Positions 18,995 through 28,139 of a stretch of DNA of 64,000 nucleotides are shown piece after piece. This stretch comes from Aequorivita marisscotiae. Its GTDB lineage: Bacteria; Bacteroidota; Bacteroidia; Flavobacteriales; Flavobacteriaceae. The stretch covers positions 2,954,501 to 3,018,500 of the forward strand of contig NZ_CP122379.1 of the NCBI RefSeq assembly GCF_029814825.1. The letters run 5' to 3'. The notes under the pieces are model-generated. The model was not told the DNA's origin. It saw only the letters and a program-made list of their open reading frames with translations, and searched no databases. How positions within the stretch are numbered: position 1 is the first letter of the stretch; each line of letters opens with the position of its first letter. The translations under genes were made by a program, and so were the position numbers.

Positions 18995-20131
18995 CTATCT
19001 TTTAAAATATTTGAGGATAGCGTTTGCAATACGGTCGCGAGCCCCTTGGTCTAGGTTACTGCCAGAAGGCAGGCAGAGGCCTGTATTAAAGAGGGTTTCG
19101 CTGGTTGTATTGCCATAATATGGGGAGTTTTTAAAAACTGGCTGTAAGTGCATTGGTTTCCACAGGGGTCTGGATTCAATGTTTTCGGCCATTAATGATT
19201 CTCTTAGCGCATTAGGATTGTTATTTTTATCGGGTTTATTAAAGGTAATACAACTAAGCCAATGGTTGCTAAAAAGGTTGTTGTTGTATTCTTTAAAGAC
19301 CTTAATTTCACTAAAGTTAGAAAAAAGATCTTTATAAAACAAGTTCATTTCTCTTCTAAGCGCCACATGAGCGTCTAGCACCTCCATCTGGCCTCTGCCA
19401 ATACCAGCACAGATATTACTCATTCTATAGTTGTAACCAATGTGGCTGTGCTGATAATGGGGAGCATCATCGCGAGCTTGGGTGGCTAGAAAGAGCGCTT
19501 GGTTTTTATTGGATATATCTCTAGTAGCCAAGGCTCCGCCACCAGAGGTGGTAATTATTTTATTCCCATTGAAAGAAAGTATGGAGAAATGGCCAAAGGT
19601 GCCGCATTTTTGTCCATTATAACTACTACCCAAGGCTTCGGCACTATCTTCTATAACTGGAATATCGTATTTTTTAGCTATTGCTGCCACCTCATCTACC
19701 TTATAAGGCATACCATATAAATGTACCGCAATAATTGCCTTAGGCTTTTTGCCGAGGGCAATGCGCGCGTTAATAGCTTCTTCTAAATAATGGGGAGAAA
19801 GGTTCCAAGTATCTGGCTCGCTGTCTATAAAAATAGGAGTTGCGCCTTGATAGACGATCGGATTGGCAGAAGCGGAAAAGGTCATGCTTTGGCATAACAC
19901 CTCATCGCCCGGGCCAACGCCAAGCATAATTAATGATAAATGGATAGCTGCAGTGCCAGAACTGAGAGCAGCGACATGGCTCTCTTGGCTTAAGTAAGAT
20001 TCTAAAGCAAGCTCAAAAGCATTGACATTGGGGCCCAGAGGGGCTATCCAGTTAGTGTCAAAAGCATCTTGAACATAATTTTGTTCAGTCCCGCCCATAT
20101 GTGGCGACGAGAGATAAATCTTTTCTTTCAT
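18995..20131 (-). CDS. DegT/DnrJ/EryC1 sugar aminotransferase (PglE-like)
   Basis: 378 residues. PLP-dependent fold with SSGTAAIHLSLIMLGVG, the aspartate motif IEDSAEALGSSY and the PLP-binding Lys191 in SFNGNKIITTSGGG. It is expected to aminate the 4-keto sugar made by the adjacent dehydratase. The opening IYLSSPHMGGTEQNYVQDAF is typical of the PglE/PseC-like branch. It is probably the first gene of the surviving operon tail (aminotransferase, dehydratase, wza, small gene, wzc), but with a large repeat cluster (R4) between the dehydratase and wza. Confidence 0.92.
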   Translation of the reverse strand: MKEKIYLSSPHMGGTEQNYVQDAFDTNWIAPLGPNVNAFELALESYLSQESHVAALSSGTAAIHLSLIMLGVGPGDEVLCQSMTFSASANPIVYQGATPIFIDSEPDTWNLSPHYLEEAINARIALGKKPKAIIAVHLYGMPYKVDEVAAIAKKYDIPVIEDSAEALGSSYNGQKCGTFGHFSILSFNGNKIITTSGGGALATRDISNKNQALFLATQARDDAPHYQHSHIGYNYRMSNICAGIGRGQMEVLDAHVALRREMNLFYKDLFSNFSEIKVFKEYNNNLFSNHWLSCITFNKPDKNNNPNALRESLMAENIESRPLWKPMHLQPVFKNSPYYGNTTSETLFNTGLCLPSGSNLDQGARDRIANAILKYFKR

Positions 20132-20304
20132 AGCATAATATGCTAGCTTGGTTTAAAACTGTTTGTAACAATTTTAAACATTAAGCTAATGGTTATAGGC
20201 AAGTCCATTTATGTGATTGCGTTAAATGGACTTTCGGGGAGATGCAAATGTAGGAAAAATTAGGTTAATATTTTGGGGTTGGGGAAGGTTTTTGTGTTTT
20301 CTTT

Positions 20305-20470
20305 GGTGGGTTGGCGGTTGGCGGTTGGCGGTTGTCGGTTGTCTGTTGTCGGTTGTCTGTTGTCGGTTGTCGGGTGGCGGTTGGCGGTTGGCGGTTGGCG
20401 GGTGTCTGTTATCGGTTGTCGGTTGTCGGTTGTCTGTTGTCGGTTGGCGGTTGTGGGTTGTGGGTTGTTG
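20305..20470 (+). repeat. Heptamer array 10
   Basis: About 23 units, GGTTGGC-rich at the left end, with GGGTGGC and TGTTATC variants. It lies upstream of the aminotransferase gene and leads into the TTAATTGG linker and cluster R5. Confidence 0.96.
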
Positions 20471-22135
20471 GTTGATTGTTTAACTGGTTAATTGTGTAAT
20501 TGTGTAATTGGTTAATTGGACAAATTGGGGAGGATTAAAGCGGAGGTGGGTTATTCCCCCCTTAGAAGGGGGGTTGGGGGGATGTTTTTTGGGGGTTGAC
20601 TGTGGTTTTTTTGTGTTTGGTGTGGTAGGTGCTGTCATGTAGAGGTTGCCACGGCCTACGGCCTCGCAATGACCCGTCTACTTCGTGCCGGGCAGGCGAG
20701 TTAGGTTTAATGAAGATTTGGAGGTATTGCTTTGCTTCGCTCGCAATATTTGAGAGCGATTGTATTATTTTGTTTTAGTTTTGATAGATTGTAATTAACT
20801 GCCAGTGCCGCAGGTACGGCATATGGGTAGAAAAATTAGTGTGAGTAAGCCATTGTCCTGTAGGGACAACATATGAAAAGATGGGTTTTTTTGAAATGCG
20901 TGAGGGTTTGGTTGAGGGGTTGATGGTGGGTATGTTTTGTGTTTGGTGTGGTAGGTACTGACATGTAGAGGTTGCCACGGCCTACGGCCTCGCAATGACC
21001 CGTCTACTTCGTGCCGGGCAGGCGAGATAGGTTTAATGAAAATTTGAAATGGTTGTTGCGCTGCGCTCGCAATGACCCGACTACTTCGTGCCGGGCAGGC
21101 GAGATATGTTTAATTGAAATTTGGATGTATTGCTTTGCTTCGCTCGCAATATTTTAGAGCGATTGTATTACTTCGTTTTAGTTTTGATAGGTTAAAATTA
21201 ATTGCCTGTGCCGTAGGTACGGCATATGGGTAGAAAAAATAGTGATGAGTAAGCTATTGTCCTGTAGGGACAACATATGTAATGCCGGGTTTATTAGAAT
21301 TGCTTAATTTTTTCGTTAAGATGTTGATTTGTTGAGAGTTGATGGTGGGTATGTTTTGTGTTTGGTGTGGTAGGTGTAATCATGTAGAGGTTGCCACGGC
21401 CTACGGCCTCGCAATGACCCGACTACTTCGTGCCGGGCAGGCGAGTTAGGTTTAATGAAAATTTGGATATTGCTTTGCTGCGATTACAATATTTTAGAGC
21501 GATTTTATTACTTCGTTTTTAGTTTTGATAGATTGAAATTAATTGCCTGTGCCGTAGGCACAACATATGGGTAGAAAAATTAGTGATGAGTAAGCCATTG
21601 TCCTGTAGGGACAACATATGGAAAAATGGGTTTTTTTGAAATGATTGATTTTTTAGTTTAGAGTTGAGGGGTTGATTGTGGGGTGGTTTTGTGTTTTCTT
21701 TGGTAGGTGCAATCATGTAGAGGTTGCCACGGCCTACGGCCTCGCAATGACCCGTCTACTTCGTGCCGGGCAGGCGAGATAGGTTTAATGAAAATTTGGA
21801 TATTGCTTTGCTGCGATTACAATATTTTAGAGCGATTTTATTACTTCGTTTTTAGTTTTAATAGGTTAAAATTAATTGCCTGTGCCGTAGGTACGGCATA
21901 TGGGTAGAAAAATTAGTGATGAGTAAGCTATTGTCCTGTAGGGACAACATATGGAAAGAGGTGTTTTTTAGAAATGATTGATTTTTTAGTTTAGAGTTGA
22001 GGGGTTGATTGTGGGGTGGTTTTGTGTTTGGTGTTTTTTGTGGTAGGTGCTGACATGTAGAGGTTGCCACGGCCTACGGCCTCGCAATGACCCGTCTACT
22101 TCGTGCCGGGCAGGCGAGATAGGTTTAATGAAGAT
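20471..22135 (+). repeat. Composite interspersed repeat, cluster R5 (largest)
   Basis: Linker, CCCCCCTTAGAAGGGGGG hairpin and five core modules starting at 20636, 20962, 21381, 21714 and 22054, with a further partial core near 21060. Nearly all cores here carry the ACGGCCTACGGCCTC insert. The GTGCCGTAGG and TGTCCTGTAGGGACA hairpins occur four times, each followed by ATATG. About 1.66 kb without a gene. Confidence 0.9.
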
Positions 22136-22431
22136 TTAGAGAGGGTTTGGAAGGTTTGGCCACGAATTCACGAATTGATTTTTGGTTAGTATGAATGGTA
22201 AAACGTAGTGGTGTGGAAGACGCACGAATTATTTTCCTTCGCTGGCGCTCGAAAGGAATAAACACGAATTCGTGATTAAACTTTAAGTTGGAATGAAAGG
22301 TTGACCGCAGGGGTTGGGGATTTGGAAGTTATTAGAACAAGGAGGTTCGACTGCCCTTCGTCTGTGCTCAGGACGGGCTGCTTGCTGACATTTTGCTTGC
22401 TCTGACATTTGGGTTGCGTTTTGGGGTTGGG
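22136..22431. repeat. CACGAATTCACGAATT dispersed repeat with remnants
   Basis: Contains GGCCACGAATTCACGAATTG, a diverged inverted counterpart (CACGAATTCGTG), GGTTGACCG and a GACTGCCCTTCGTCTGTGCTCAGGAC-type segment. A closely related block occurs at 30820-30965. No coding capacity was recognised. Confidence 0.7.
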
Positions 22432-22674
22432 TTATTTTAGGTGGTGTTTTATGATTTCGGGGTTGATGCCGGTGTAGTCTGCGAATTCGTAGATGGTGAG
22501 GAGGTGGTGCTTTTTTTTGTGAAGGTAGTTTCTTATTTCTTTATTTAAGTAGAGGGCATGACGGTATGACTTTCCGGTAAGGAGTTGGATGTCCTTTGGA
22601 TAAATTACTATTCTAGAGGTACGGGAACTTTTTTGGGAAGTTGGAATTTTGCTATTTTCTTCATCGGGGTACAT
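22432..22674 (-). CDS. Small conserved Bacteroidota protein, function unknown
   Basis: 80 residues. After a polar N-terminus comes RIVIYPKDIQLLTGKSYRHA, then a Lys/Arg-rich helix and a last helix, TIYEFADYTGINPEIIKHHL. I recall small proteins of this pattern (YPKDIQ.LTGKS followed by EF..YTG) from Bacteroidota genomes, without a known role. The two short helix pairs could form a DNA-binding fold, but that is inference. An inverted repeat 20 bases upstream may be its operator. Confidence 0.6.
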   Translation of the reverse strand: MYPDEENSKIPTSQKSSRTSRIVIYPKDIQLLTGKSYRHALYLNKEIRNYLHKKKHHLLTIYEFADYTGINPEIIKHHLK

Positions 22675-22693
22675 GGTGGTTTTTTAGAATAGT

Positions 22694-22712
22694 AAATGTT
22701 TGCGGAACATTT
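22694..22712. promoter_or_regulatory. Inverted repeat upstream of the 80-residue gene
   Basis: AAATGTT, a 5-base spacer TGCGG, then AACATTT: a perfect 7-5-7 inverted repeat ending 20 bases before the start codon. It is a candidate operator. The rest of 22.71-23.04 kb is AT-rich and shows nothing I can identify. Confidence 0.4.
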
Positions 22713-23040
22713 CTATAAACAGAAATGATTAATTTGATGTGACAATTATTTATCATTGAAAATTATTTTTAATGAATTAGAACCAAGATTTATGATTGCT
22801 ATTATTTTGGTTTTAATTAAGGAAAAACGGGGTTTTAGATTTTAACACAGTAGTGTGATACTAGGGGTTGACTAGGGAAACACTAGCATGAATGTAGCAC
22901 TAGAGTAGCTTGAAAGGTATAGGGAATATGCATTAATTGAGAATGAAAGTAGTATTGATTGCTCTCCAACCATACATTCATATTTTTTAAAACTACTTTA
23001 AACAATTTGAAAGTAGCATTGATTTTCTTATGCTTAGGAG

Positions 23041-23664
23041 TTAATTTAGATTTTTGTATTGAATGAGGTTTTTGAGTTCCTCTAAAGGCAAAAAGCGAAT
23101 AGCAGAATATTTACGACGAACAATTTTAAATCTGCTGATGTGATTAAAATAAAGCACATCTCCTAAAAAAAGCATTAAGATACCGTCCATAGCCGCTTGT
23201 AGATCGAATTTAGAGTACCTTCTATCCAATTCCATATATATGATAAGATGGAATTTATTTGACGACTTATAAATTTTTTGCACTGCAAAATAAATCTGAA
23301 AAACAGTGGTAGGTAGATCAAAGAAATTTATTGTTGAACAAAGTTGTATAATGGAGCCATTATATGGAGAAACACCTATTTGAAACTCCCAAAAATCTGA
23401 ATACGGAGCTCGATTAACAATTTTGAAAATAAGCGCTTTTAATTGGTTGTTGCCATGTGAGGGGAATACTAATTTGGCCCTGATATTTTCTCGCATTATG
23501 TATAAGGCAAAAATTCTTATCTTAGGATGGATTTTGACCGCTTTAGTGTTTAAAGTATCAAAAAGCTCGCTATGTAGTTTTAAATTCTCTTTACATTGAG
23601 TCTCAATTAAATCAGTTTGAATAGCTAAAAAGTGATTCCAAAAATCAGTTATCTTTGTTTCCAT
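23041..23664 (-). CDS. Hypothetical protein, 207 residues
   Basis: Not recognised with confidence. The N-terminal part (DFWNHFLAIQTDLIE..., then a stretch like LKALIFKIVNRAPYSDFWEF) resembles the layout of a loose group of Bacteroidota proteins that start with an FW-x-WF-type helix and continue with an alpha/beta domain ending in a 'P-x-W' strand. The second half is rich in Phe and Tyr with no motif. There is no signal peptide. It lies downstream of the oxoamine synthase fusion gene on the same strand with a 77-base gap, so it may be co-transcribed. Confidence 0.6.
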   Translation of the reverse strand: METKITDFWNHFLAIQTDLIETQCKENLKLHSELFDTLNTKAVKIHPKIRIFALYIMRENIRAKLVFPSHGNNQLKALIFKIVNRAPYSDFWEFQIGVSPYNGSIIQLCSTINFFDLPTTVFQIYFAVQKIYKSSNKFHLIIYMELDRRYSKFDLQAAMDGILMLFLGDVLYFNHISRFKIVRRKYSAIRFLPLEELKNLIQYKNLN

Positions 23665-23741
23665 GGTTCTCTATTTTAATAAGGTACGGGGGAATGTTTA
23701 TAGTATTCTATAAATTTTGATTTGTGTAGCACACAATAATT

Positions 23742-26150
23742 CTATCGCATTATTTCTAATCTTTCTAAAACAAAATTATCTTCTGCTTGTATGTAGGCGT
23801 GCATTGGGATGATGGTAGCTCCTAATTTTTTCTTTTCGAAACTGGCTGAAATACCGAAGTCTATGGATTTAAAATTTTGTGCAGTAGCTATAAGGATTGT
23901 TTGATAAAGCAACTGACGGTAAGTCTGATATTTTTTTAATTGGGAATAATCTAATCCGACTAATGAGGGCACATAAATATTATTACTGTTTTTATAACAA
24001 AACATTACTCCTAATGGGGTTTCTACTCCTACTCCGGTTTTAGGGTATAGCAATATGAATTCCCATTGTGCACTTTTATTCATATTATGAAATACTTCAA
24101 ATGGATATGTATAAGTGTTTATAGCAAAATTTTTATTCTTTACATTTTTATACAATTGGTAGCACTTTATTAAGGTAGCTTGTGGCAGGGACTGCATTGT
24201 CTGAACCACAACCAATTCTTCATAAGGCAAAATATCTTTTCGATAGTGTTTTGCAGACCTTTTTGATAGTGACTGTATATATTTTGTTTTATCCTTCCAG
24301 GTAATTTGTGGGATGACGCAGGCGTCTGGCATTTGAATTTTTATAAAACCTTGTTCGATAAAAAAATTATTTAAAGGTGAGGTTGAATTTTTAAAATCTC
24401 TTAATACAGTAATTTGGCTACCTTCTTTTTTAGCTGTGATTTCGAGGTGATGCAATATTTTTCGCCAAGCCTGATGCCATTCTGGATGATCTATATTAGT
24501 GTACTGATGCGTGCCTTCGGAAAATAGAGACCCCATAGCTGTTACCTTTTGAGAAGCATAATACTTATCTACCTTCCGCTTTTCCTCCATTTTTTGAGAT
24601 ACTGATAGAGGGGAAAGCATATCGTCTTTCCAAATAGCCGTGGTAAAGAAGGTTATAACGACAGGAACATTATTTTGGTCGAAAACGATATAGAAGTGAA
24701 AATTCCAATTATGTTCTTTATCATTATTTTGTGAAAATGCTTCAAATAAAAATTGTAATCCCTCCCAATCACAAATATTGTTATTCCCCATATATGTATT
24801 CCAAAACTTTTTGTCGATTGCGCCGATATTGGATTGATATGTAAGGTATATATCAGATTCGTTTAAAGTTGATTTTCCTTGACCGTTGGATTGGAGTTTA
24901 AACAATTTTGAAACTCGTTGGAGTGAAGTTTGAGTGTCTTGAAGGGCTAGAGGAAAATGGTATTCCATTGCTGCAACCAATTTTTTCATATCCTCTTTTT
25001 GATTATGGCGAGCAATGGTAATTCGGACTCCTGTATTTTTAACTGGTACTGCAGGAAAAAGACCGAGGTTTACGAAGAAACCTTCTTTCAACAATCTTTT
25101 TACAAAATTATAGCCGGTTGCCGGCATACCTGTACCGATATAAAAGACTGGGGAGCTGTTTTTATCTACCAATGGTAAGGAGGTATTTTCTAGTAATTCA
25201 TTAAAATATATAATTCGTTCTTGCAATTGATTTTGGAGAGAATAAATTTCATCGGATAGATGAATATCTGCAGAAGCGATAGCCGCAGCTACGGATGCGG
25301 GTTCTAACTGAGCTGAAAAGGTAAGGGGTCCGCCAAAGTTTTTAATGTATTGGTGAAATTTTTTATTTGGACAGACTAAAACAGCACCACTAGCGCCGAA
25401 TGTTTTGCTTAGTGTGGTGAATAGAAGTATATTTTCTGGCAGGGATTGGAAATTACTTGCTACGAACCCTGTGCCGTGTTTTCCCCGCCAACTCATGCCA
25501 TGGACATCATCAATATATAGATGAAGTTGAGGATATTTCTTAGTGAGATTCATTAATTCTGAAATAGGTGCAAAATCGCCAAACATTGAGTAGACTCCAT
25601 CTGCCATATACCAGATTTTATTGGCTTTAGTGTTAAGCTCCTTTAATTTTGATTCGAGCATATTTAAATTATTATGACGAATCATTTCGACTGGAACGTT
25701 TCTTATTTTTAAATTTTGGACTGCACTTTGAACCGACCAGTGTACTTGATGATCGAGAATTACTGCATCTTCATCTCTTACTACGGTGGGTATAACTGCC
25801 ATATGACCTAAAGTGCTATTTTTAGTTACTACTATTGGTTGCTTATACATTTCATAGAGTTTTTCTTCTAGGGAAGCATATAAGGGATGTGATATATAGG
25901 TTTTAGACAAAGGGAATTGGGTACCATAATCGTAGATTGCTTTAGAAGCGGCATCTTTTAAACGAATATCCTGCTCCAGCCCCAAATATCCTGTAGTGCC
26001 GAAGTGATATAATTCTTTATTAGCGATACCAATTTTACGTCCGTTAAGTTTCTTTCCATCTGCATATAGATGGATTACTCCTTGTTGTTTTGCATTGCTT
26101 ATTACTTCATCAATAGAATCCATAAAGTTGTTGTGTTTAATTTTTGCCAT
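23742..26150 (-). CDS. Alpha-oxoamine synthase fused to a GNAT/FemAB-like acyltransferase
   Basis: 802 residues. Residues 1 to about 400 form a fold-type I PLP enzyme of the alpha-oxoamine synthase group (serine palmitoyltransferase, BioF, KBL, CqsA): DGVYSMFGDFAP, the Asp/His pair D214 and H217 in YIDDVHGMSWRG, and the PLP lysine K249 in TTLSKTFGASG. These enzymes condense an amino acid with an acyl thioester. Residues from about 430 to 802 resemble the BioF2-like/FemAB-like branch of GNAT acyltransferases, with FDFG-like end SIDFGISASFEKKKLG. The fusion suggests two consecutive acyl transfers by one protein. The product is unknown; a sphingoid-like lipid or small signalling ketone are both possible. 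Confidence 0.8.
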   Translation of the reverse strand: MAKIKHNNFMDSIDEVISNAKQQGVIHLYADGKKLNGRKIGIANKELYHFGTTGYLGLEQDIRLKDAASKAIYDYGTQFPLSKTYISHPLYASLEEKLYEMYKQPIVVTKNSTLGHMAVIPTVVRDEDAVILDHQVHWSVQSAVQNLKIRNVPVEMIRHNNLNMLESKLKELNTKANKIWYMADGVYSMFGDFAPISELMNLTKKYPQLHLYIDDVHGMSWRGKHGTGFVASNFQSLPENILLFTTLSKTFGASGAVLVCPNKKFHQYIKNFGGPLTFSAQLEPASVAAAIASADIHLSDEIYSLQNQLQERIIYFNELLENTSLPLVDKNSSPVFYIGTGMPATGYNFVKRLLKEGFFVNLGLFPAVPVKNTGVRITIARHNQKEDMKKLVAAMEYHFPLALQDTQTSLQRVSKLFKLQSNGQGKSTLNESDIYLTYQSNIGAIDKKFWNTYMGNNNICDWEGLQFLFEAFSQNNDKEHNWNFHFYIVFDQNNVPVVITFFTTAIWKDDMLSPLSVSQKMEEKRKVDKYYASQKVTAMGSLFSEGTHQYTNIDHPEWHQAWRKILHHLEITAKKEGSQITVLRDFKNSTSPLNNFFIEQGFIKIQMPDACVIPQITWKDKTKYIQSLSKRSAKHYRKDILPYEELVVVQTMQSLPQATLIKCYQLYKNVKNKNFAINTYTYPFEVFHNMNKSAQWEFILLYPKTGVGVETPLGVMFCYKNSNNIYVPSLVGLDYSQLKKYQTYRQLLYQTILIATAQNFKSIDFGISASFEKKKLGATIIPMHAYIQAEDNFVLERLEIMR

Positions 26151-26576
26151 GATTTCAAATTTTGTTGATACATATTTAATTTAATAGGGAATGGAGAATT
26201 ATTGAATTTTTAGCTTAGGATTTGGAGGGCGTGGGTAAACGGTGATTCTATAAATGCGCGTTGATATAAGTTGCCTTGAAGAACATACTTTGAGGCCGAA
26301 ATTGATCCATATCATGATTAAGATTTTAACTATAAAAAGCTACTATTTTAATAAGGTTAGCAGGCTCTATGAATTAAAGTTTGCGAAAAAAATATAGGAA
26401 TCCAAAATATTGGCAGGTGTAGGACTTAAAATAATCCCTTAGGTAACAAAATAAATCCCTTAGAGTAAAAATTTCGCTTAATATGATGGTTTTCTGACCC
26501 TTAGGCACACAATAAATTTTATTTTTTTGAAAAATATTTTTTAATTTGGTAGGGTTACTAGGAAAAATCTGGACCA
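26151..26576. other. Divergent intergenic region
   Basis: 426 bases between the oxoamine synthase fusion (minus) and the STAS-like gene (plus). AT-rich, no ORF, no repeat from the families seen elsewhere. It probably holds both promoters; I cannot fix a consensus box. Confidence 0.4.
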
Positions 26577-26951
26577 ATGGAACGGGTACACGAAACAAAT
26601 TTCTGTAAGTTTTGGACTGATGGAGATATCTTATTTGTTATATATAAGCCAATCCCCTATCTGAATATTGATATAGCAAAAAATATTGTTGCAAGTAGAT
26701 TACAATTTCAGGAAGGAAAAAGGGAGGCTATTTTTTGTGACACCCGTGGGATTATGGACAGCAGTAAAATGGCAAGAGATTATCTGGCTTTAGAAGGCTC
26801 TGTATTAACGCGAAGAATCGCAATTTTTGACGATAGAAATATCGCGAAGGTGATGTTAAAATACTATTTATTCCGAAACGTGCCCTTAGTACCTACTGCT
26901 GTTTTTACCGATCGGGATAAAGCAATTATTTTTCTAAAAATAAACCAATAA
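26577..26951 (+). CDS. SpoIIAA/STAS-like small protein (DUF7793-like)
   Basis: 124 residues forming an alpha/beta unit: FWTDGDILFVIYKP, YLNIDIAKNIVASRLQFQEGK, AIFCDTRGIMDSSKMARDYL, VLTRRIAIFDDRNIAKVM, VPTAVFTDRDKAIIFL. This matches the SpoIIAA/CRAL-TRIO-like group of short soluble proteins common in Bacteroidota, often beside an AraC-type regulator. No catalytic residues can be named. It is 14 bases upstream of the HAMP-PAS-AraC gene, so the two are very likely one operon and may form a regulatory pair. Confidence 0.7.
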   Translation: MERVHETNFCKFWTDGDILFVIYKPIPYLNIDIAKNIVASRLQFQEGKREAIFCDTRGIMDSSKMARDYLALEGSVLTRRIAIFDDRNIAKVMLKYYLFRNVPLVPTAVFTDRDKAIIFLKINQ

Positions 26952-26965
26952 AATGCAAATCACCC

Positions 26966-27904
26966 ATGAGAAGCATAGATATTGAAAGGCTAAAGGACAT
27001 CCAACAAGTAATACAGGCTATGGCTCAAGGAGATTTTAGCTTAAGAGTTGCGCGTACTGCAGAAGATGACGCGATTGAAACAATAAGCGTGGTGCTCAAT
27101 ATGATGGGAGAAGAAATGAAGGAGACCTTAAAATTTTATAGCGATATGCGAAGAAGAAGTTCGCAAAATGAGCATATCCACATGGTATTTATTTTAGATA
27201 ATAACTATAAGATTTTATTTGTCACGAATAATGTAAATATGATTTTGGGCTATGAAGCTACAGAATTAATCAATAAATCATTTTCAACAATCTTGTCTGA
27301 AAACTATATAGAGTTATGGAGATTAGTTGGCAGTAAAATACTATTCTCGGAGAGGTATAATAAGCAACACGAGATGATATTACGAAGTAAAAACAATATA
27401 GAGCGCGCGTATTCTTGTGGAGTAGTATCTATTTATGACAAGATTGCAAAAGCACAATATATTATGATAGATAGCTATCAACCATTGCTTAGAAGTAAAA
27501 TGCTGGAGGATATTAAAAAACAATTAACTGAATCGGATACCATAAAGAGCAAAAAAAAATTGCCAAATACGTTATTACGACCAAAAGACAGATACGCATT
27601 GCAAAATATTTATAATTACATATTAAAAAATCTAGATAAACCACTTCCTCATTTAAAGGACTTAGCTCATGAATATGCAATCAATGAATTCAAACTTAAA
27701 TACGGTTTTAAAAAATTGTATGGCACATCTGTATTTCGATTTTGCAAACAAGAGCGCATGAAAAAAGCAAGATTATTAATAGAAAACACCAATTTATCAA
27801 TGGGCGAGATTGCAAAAATTTGTGGCTATAAAAGTCAGACGCATTTTAGTAAGGACTTTAGCGCTTATTTTGAAATAGCTCCCAGCAAAATAAGAAAGGC
27901 ATAG
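26966..27904 (+). CDS. HAMP-PAS-AraC family transcription regulator
   Basis: 312 residues. A HAMP-like helix pair opens the protein (IQQVIQAMAQGDFSLRVART, then DDAIETISVVLNMMGEEM) although there is no membrane segment. A PAS domain (about residues 65-185) contains VFILDNNYKILFVTNNVNMILGYEATELINKSF. The C-terminal AraC/HTH_18 domain starts near residue 225 (LKDLAHEYAINEFKLKYGFKKL) and ends with AKICGYKSQTHFSKDFSAYF. It is a soluble sensor-regulator. Its likely targets are neighbouring genes, including the divergently transcribed oxoamine synthase fusion, but this is inference. Confidence 0.85.
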   Translation: MRSIDIERLKDIQQVIQAMAQGDFSLRVARTAEDDAIETISVVLNMMGEEMKETLKFYSDMRRRSSQNEHIHMVFILDNNYKILFVTNNVNMILGYEATELINKSFSTILSENYIELWRLVGSKILFSERYNKQHEMILRSKNNIERAYSCGVVSIYDKIAKAQYIMIDSYQPLLRSKMLEDIKKQLTESDTIKSKKKLPNTLLRPKDRYALQNIYNYILKNLDKPLPHLKDLAHEYAINEFKLKYGFKKLYGTSVFRFCKQERMKKARLLIENTNLSMGEIAKICGYKSQTHFSKDFSAYFEIAPSKIRKA

Positions 27905-28139
27905 AAACGAAAGGACTTGCGGATTGGGGGATTAAAGTAGATGTGGGTAAGATTTCGAACAAATTACAGAATACATTTAGACAACTACTCACACTTACTA
28001 CTCCATTTAATTTGCTGGTTTATATTCGGGTGCAAATATCCCATTTTAAAAAAAATCCTTTAAATACAAATTTAATTTAACCAATTGCATAGCTGTGTTG
28101 ATTTGAAATTTACTCAGGCTGTTAGTTGGTAATGAGATT

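Noticed and set aside
1712..22135. CRISPR array
   Set aside because: The heptamers are continuous without spacers, and the 330-bp units are repeats throughout; no cas gene is in the window.
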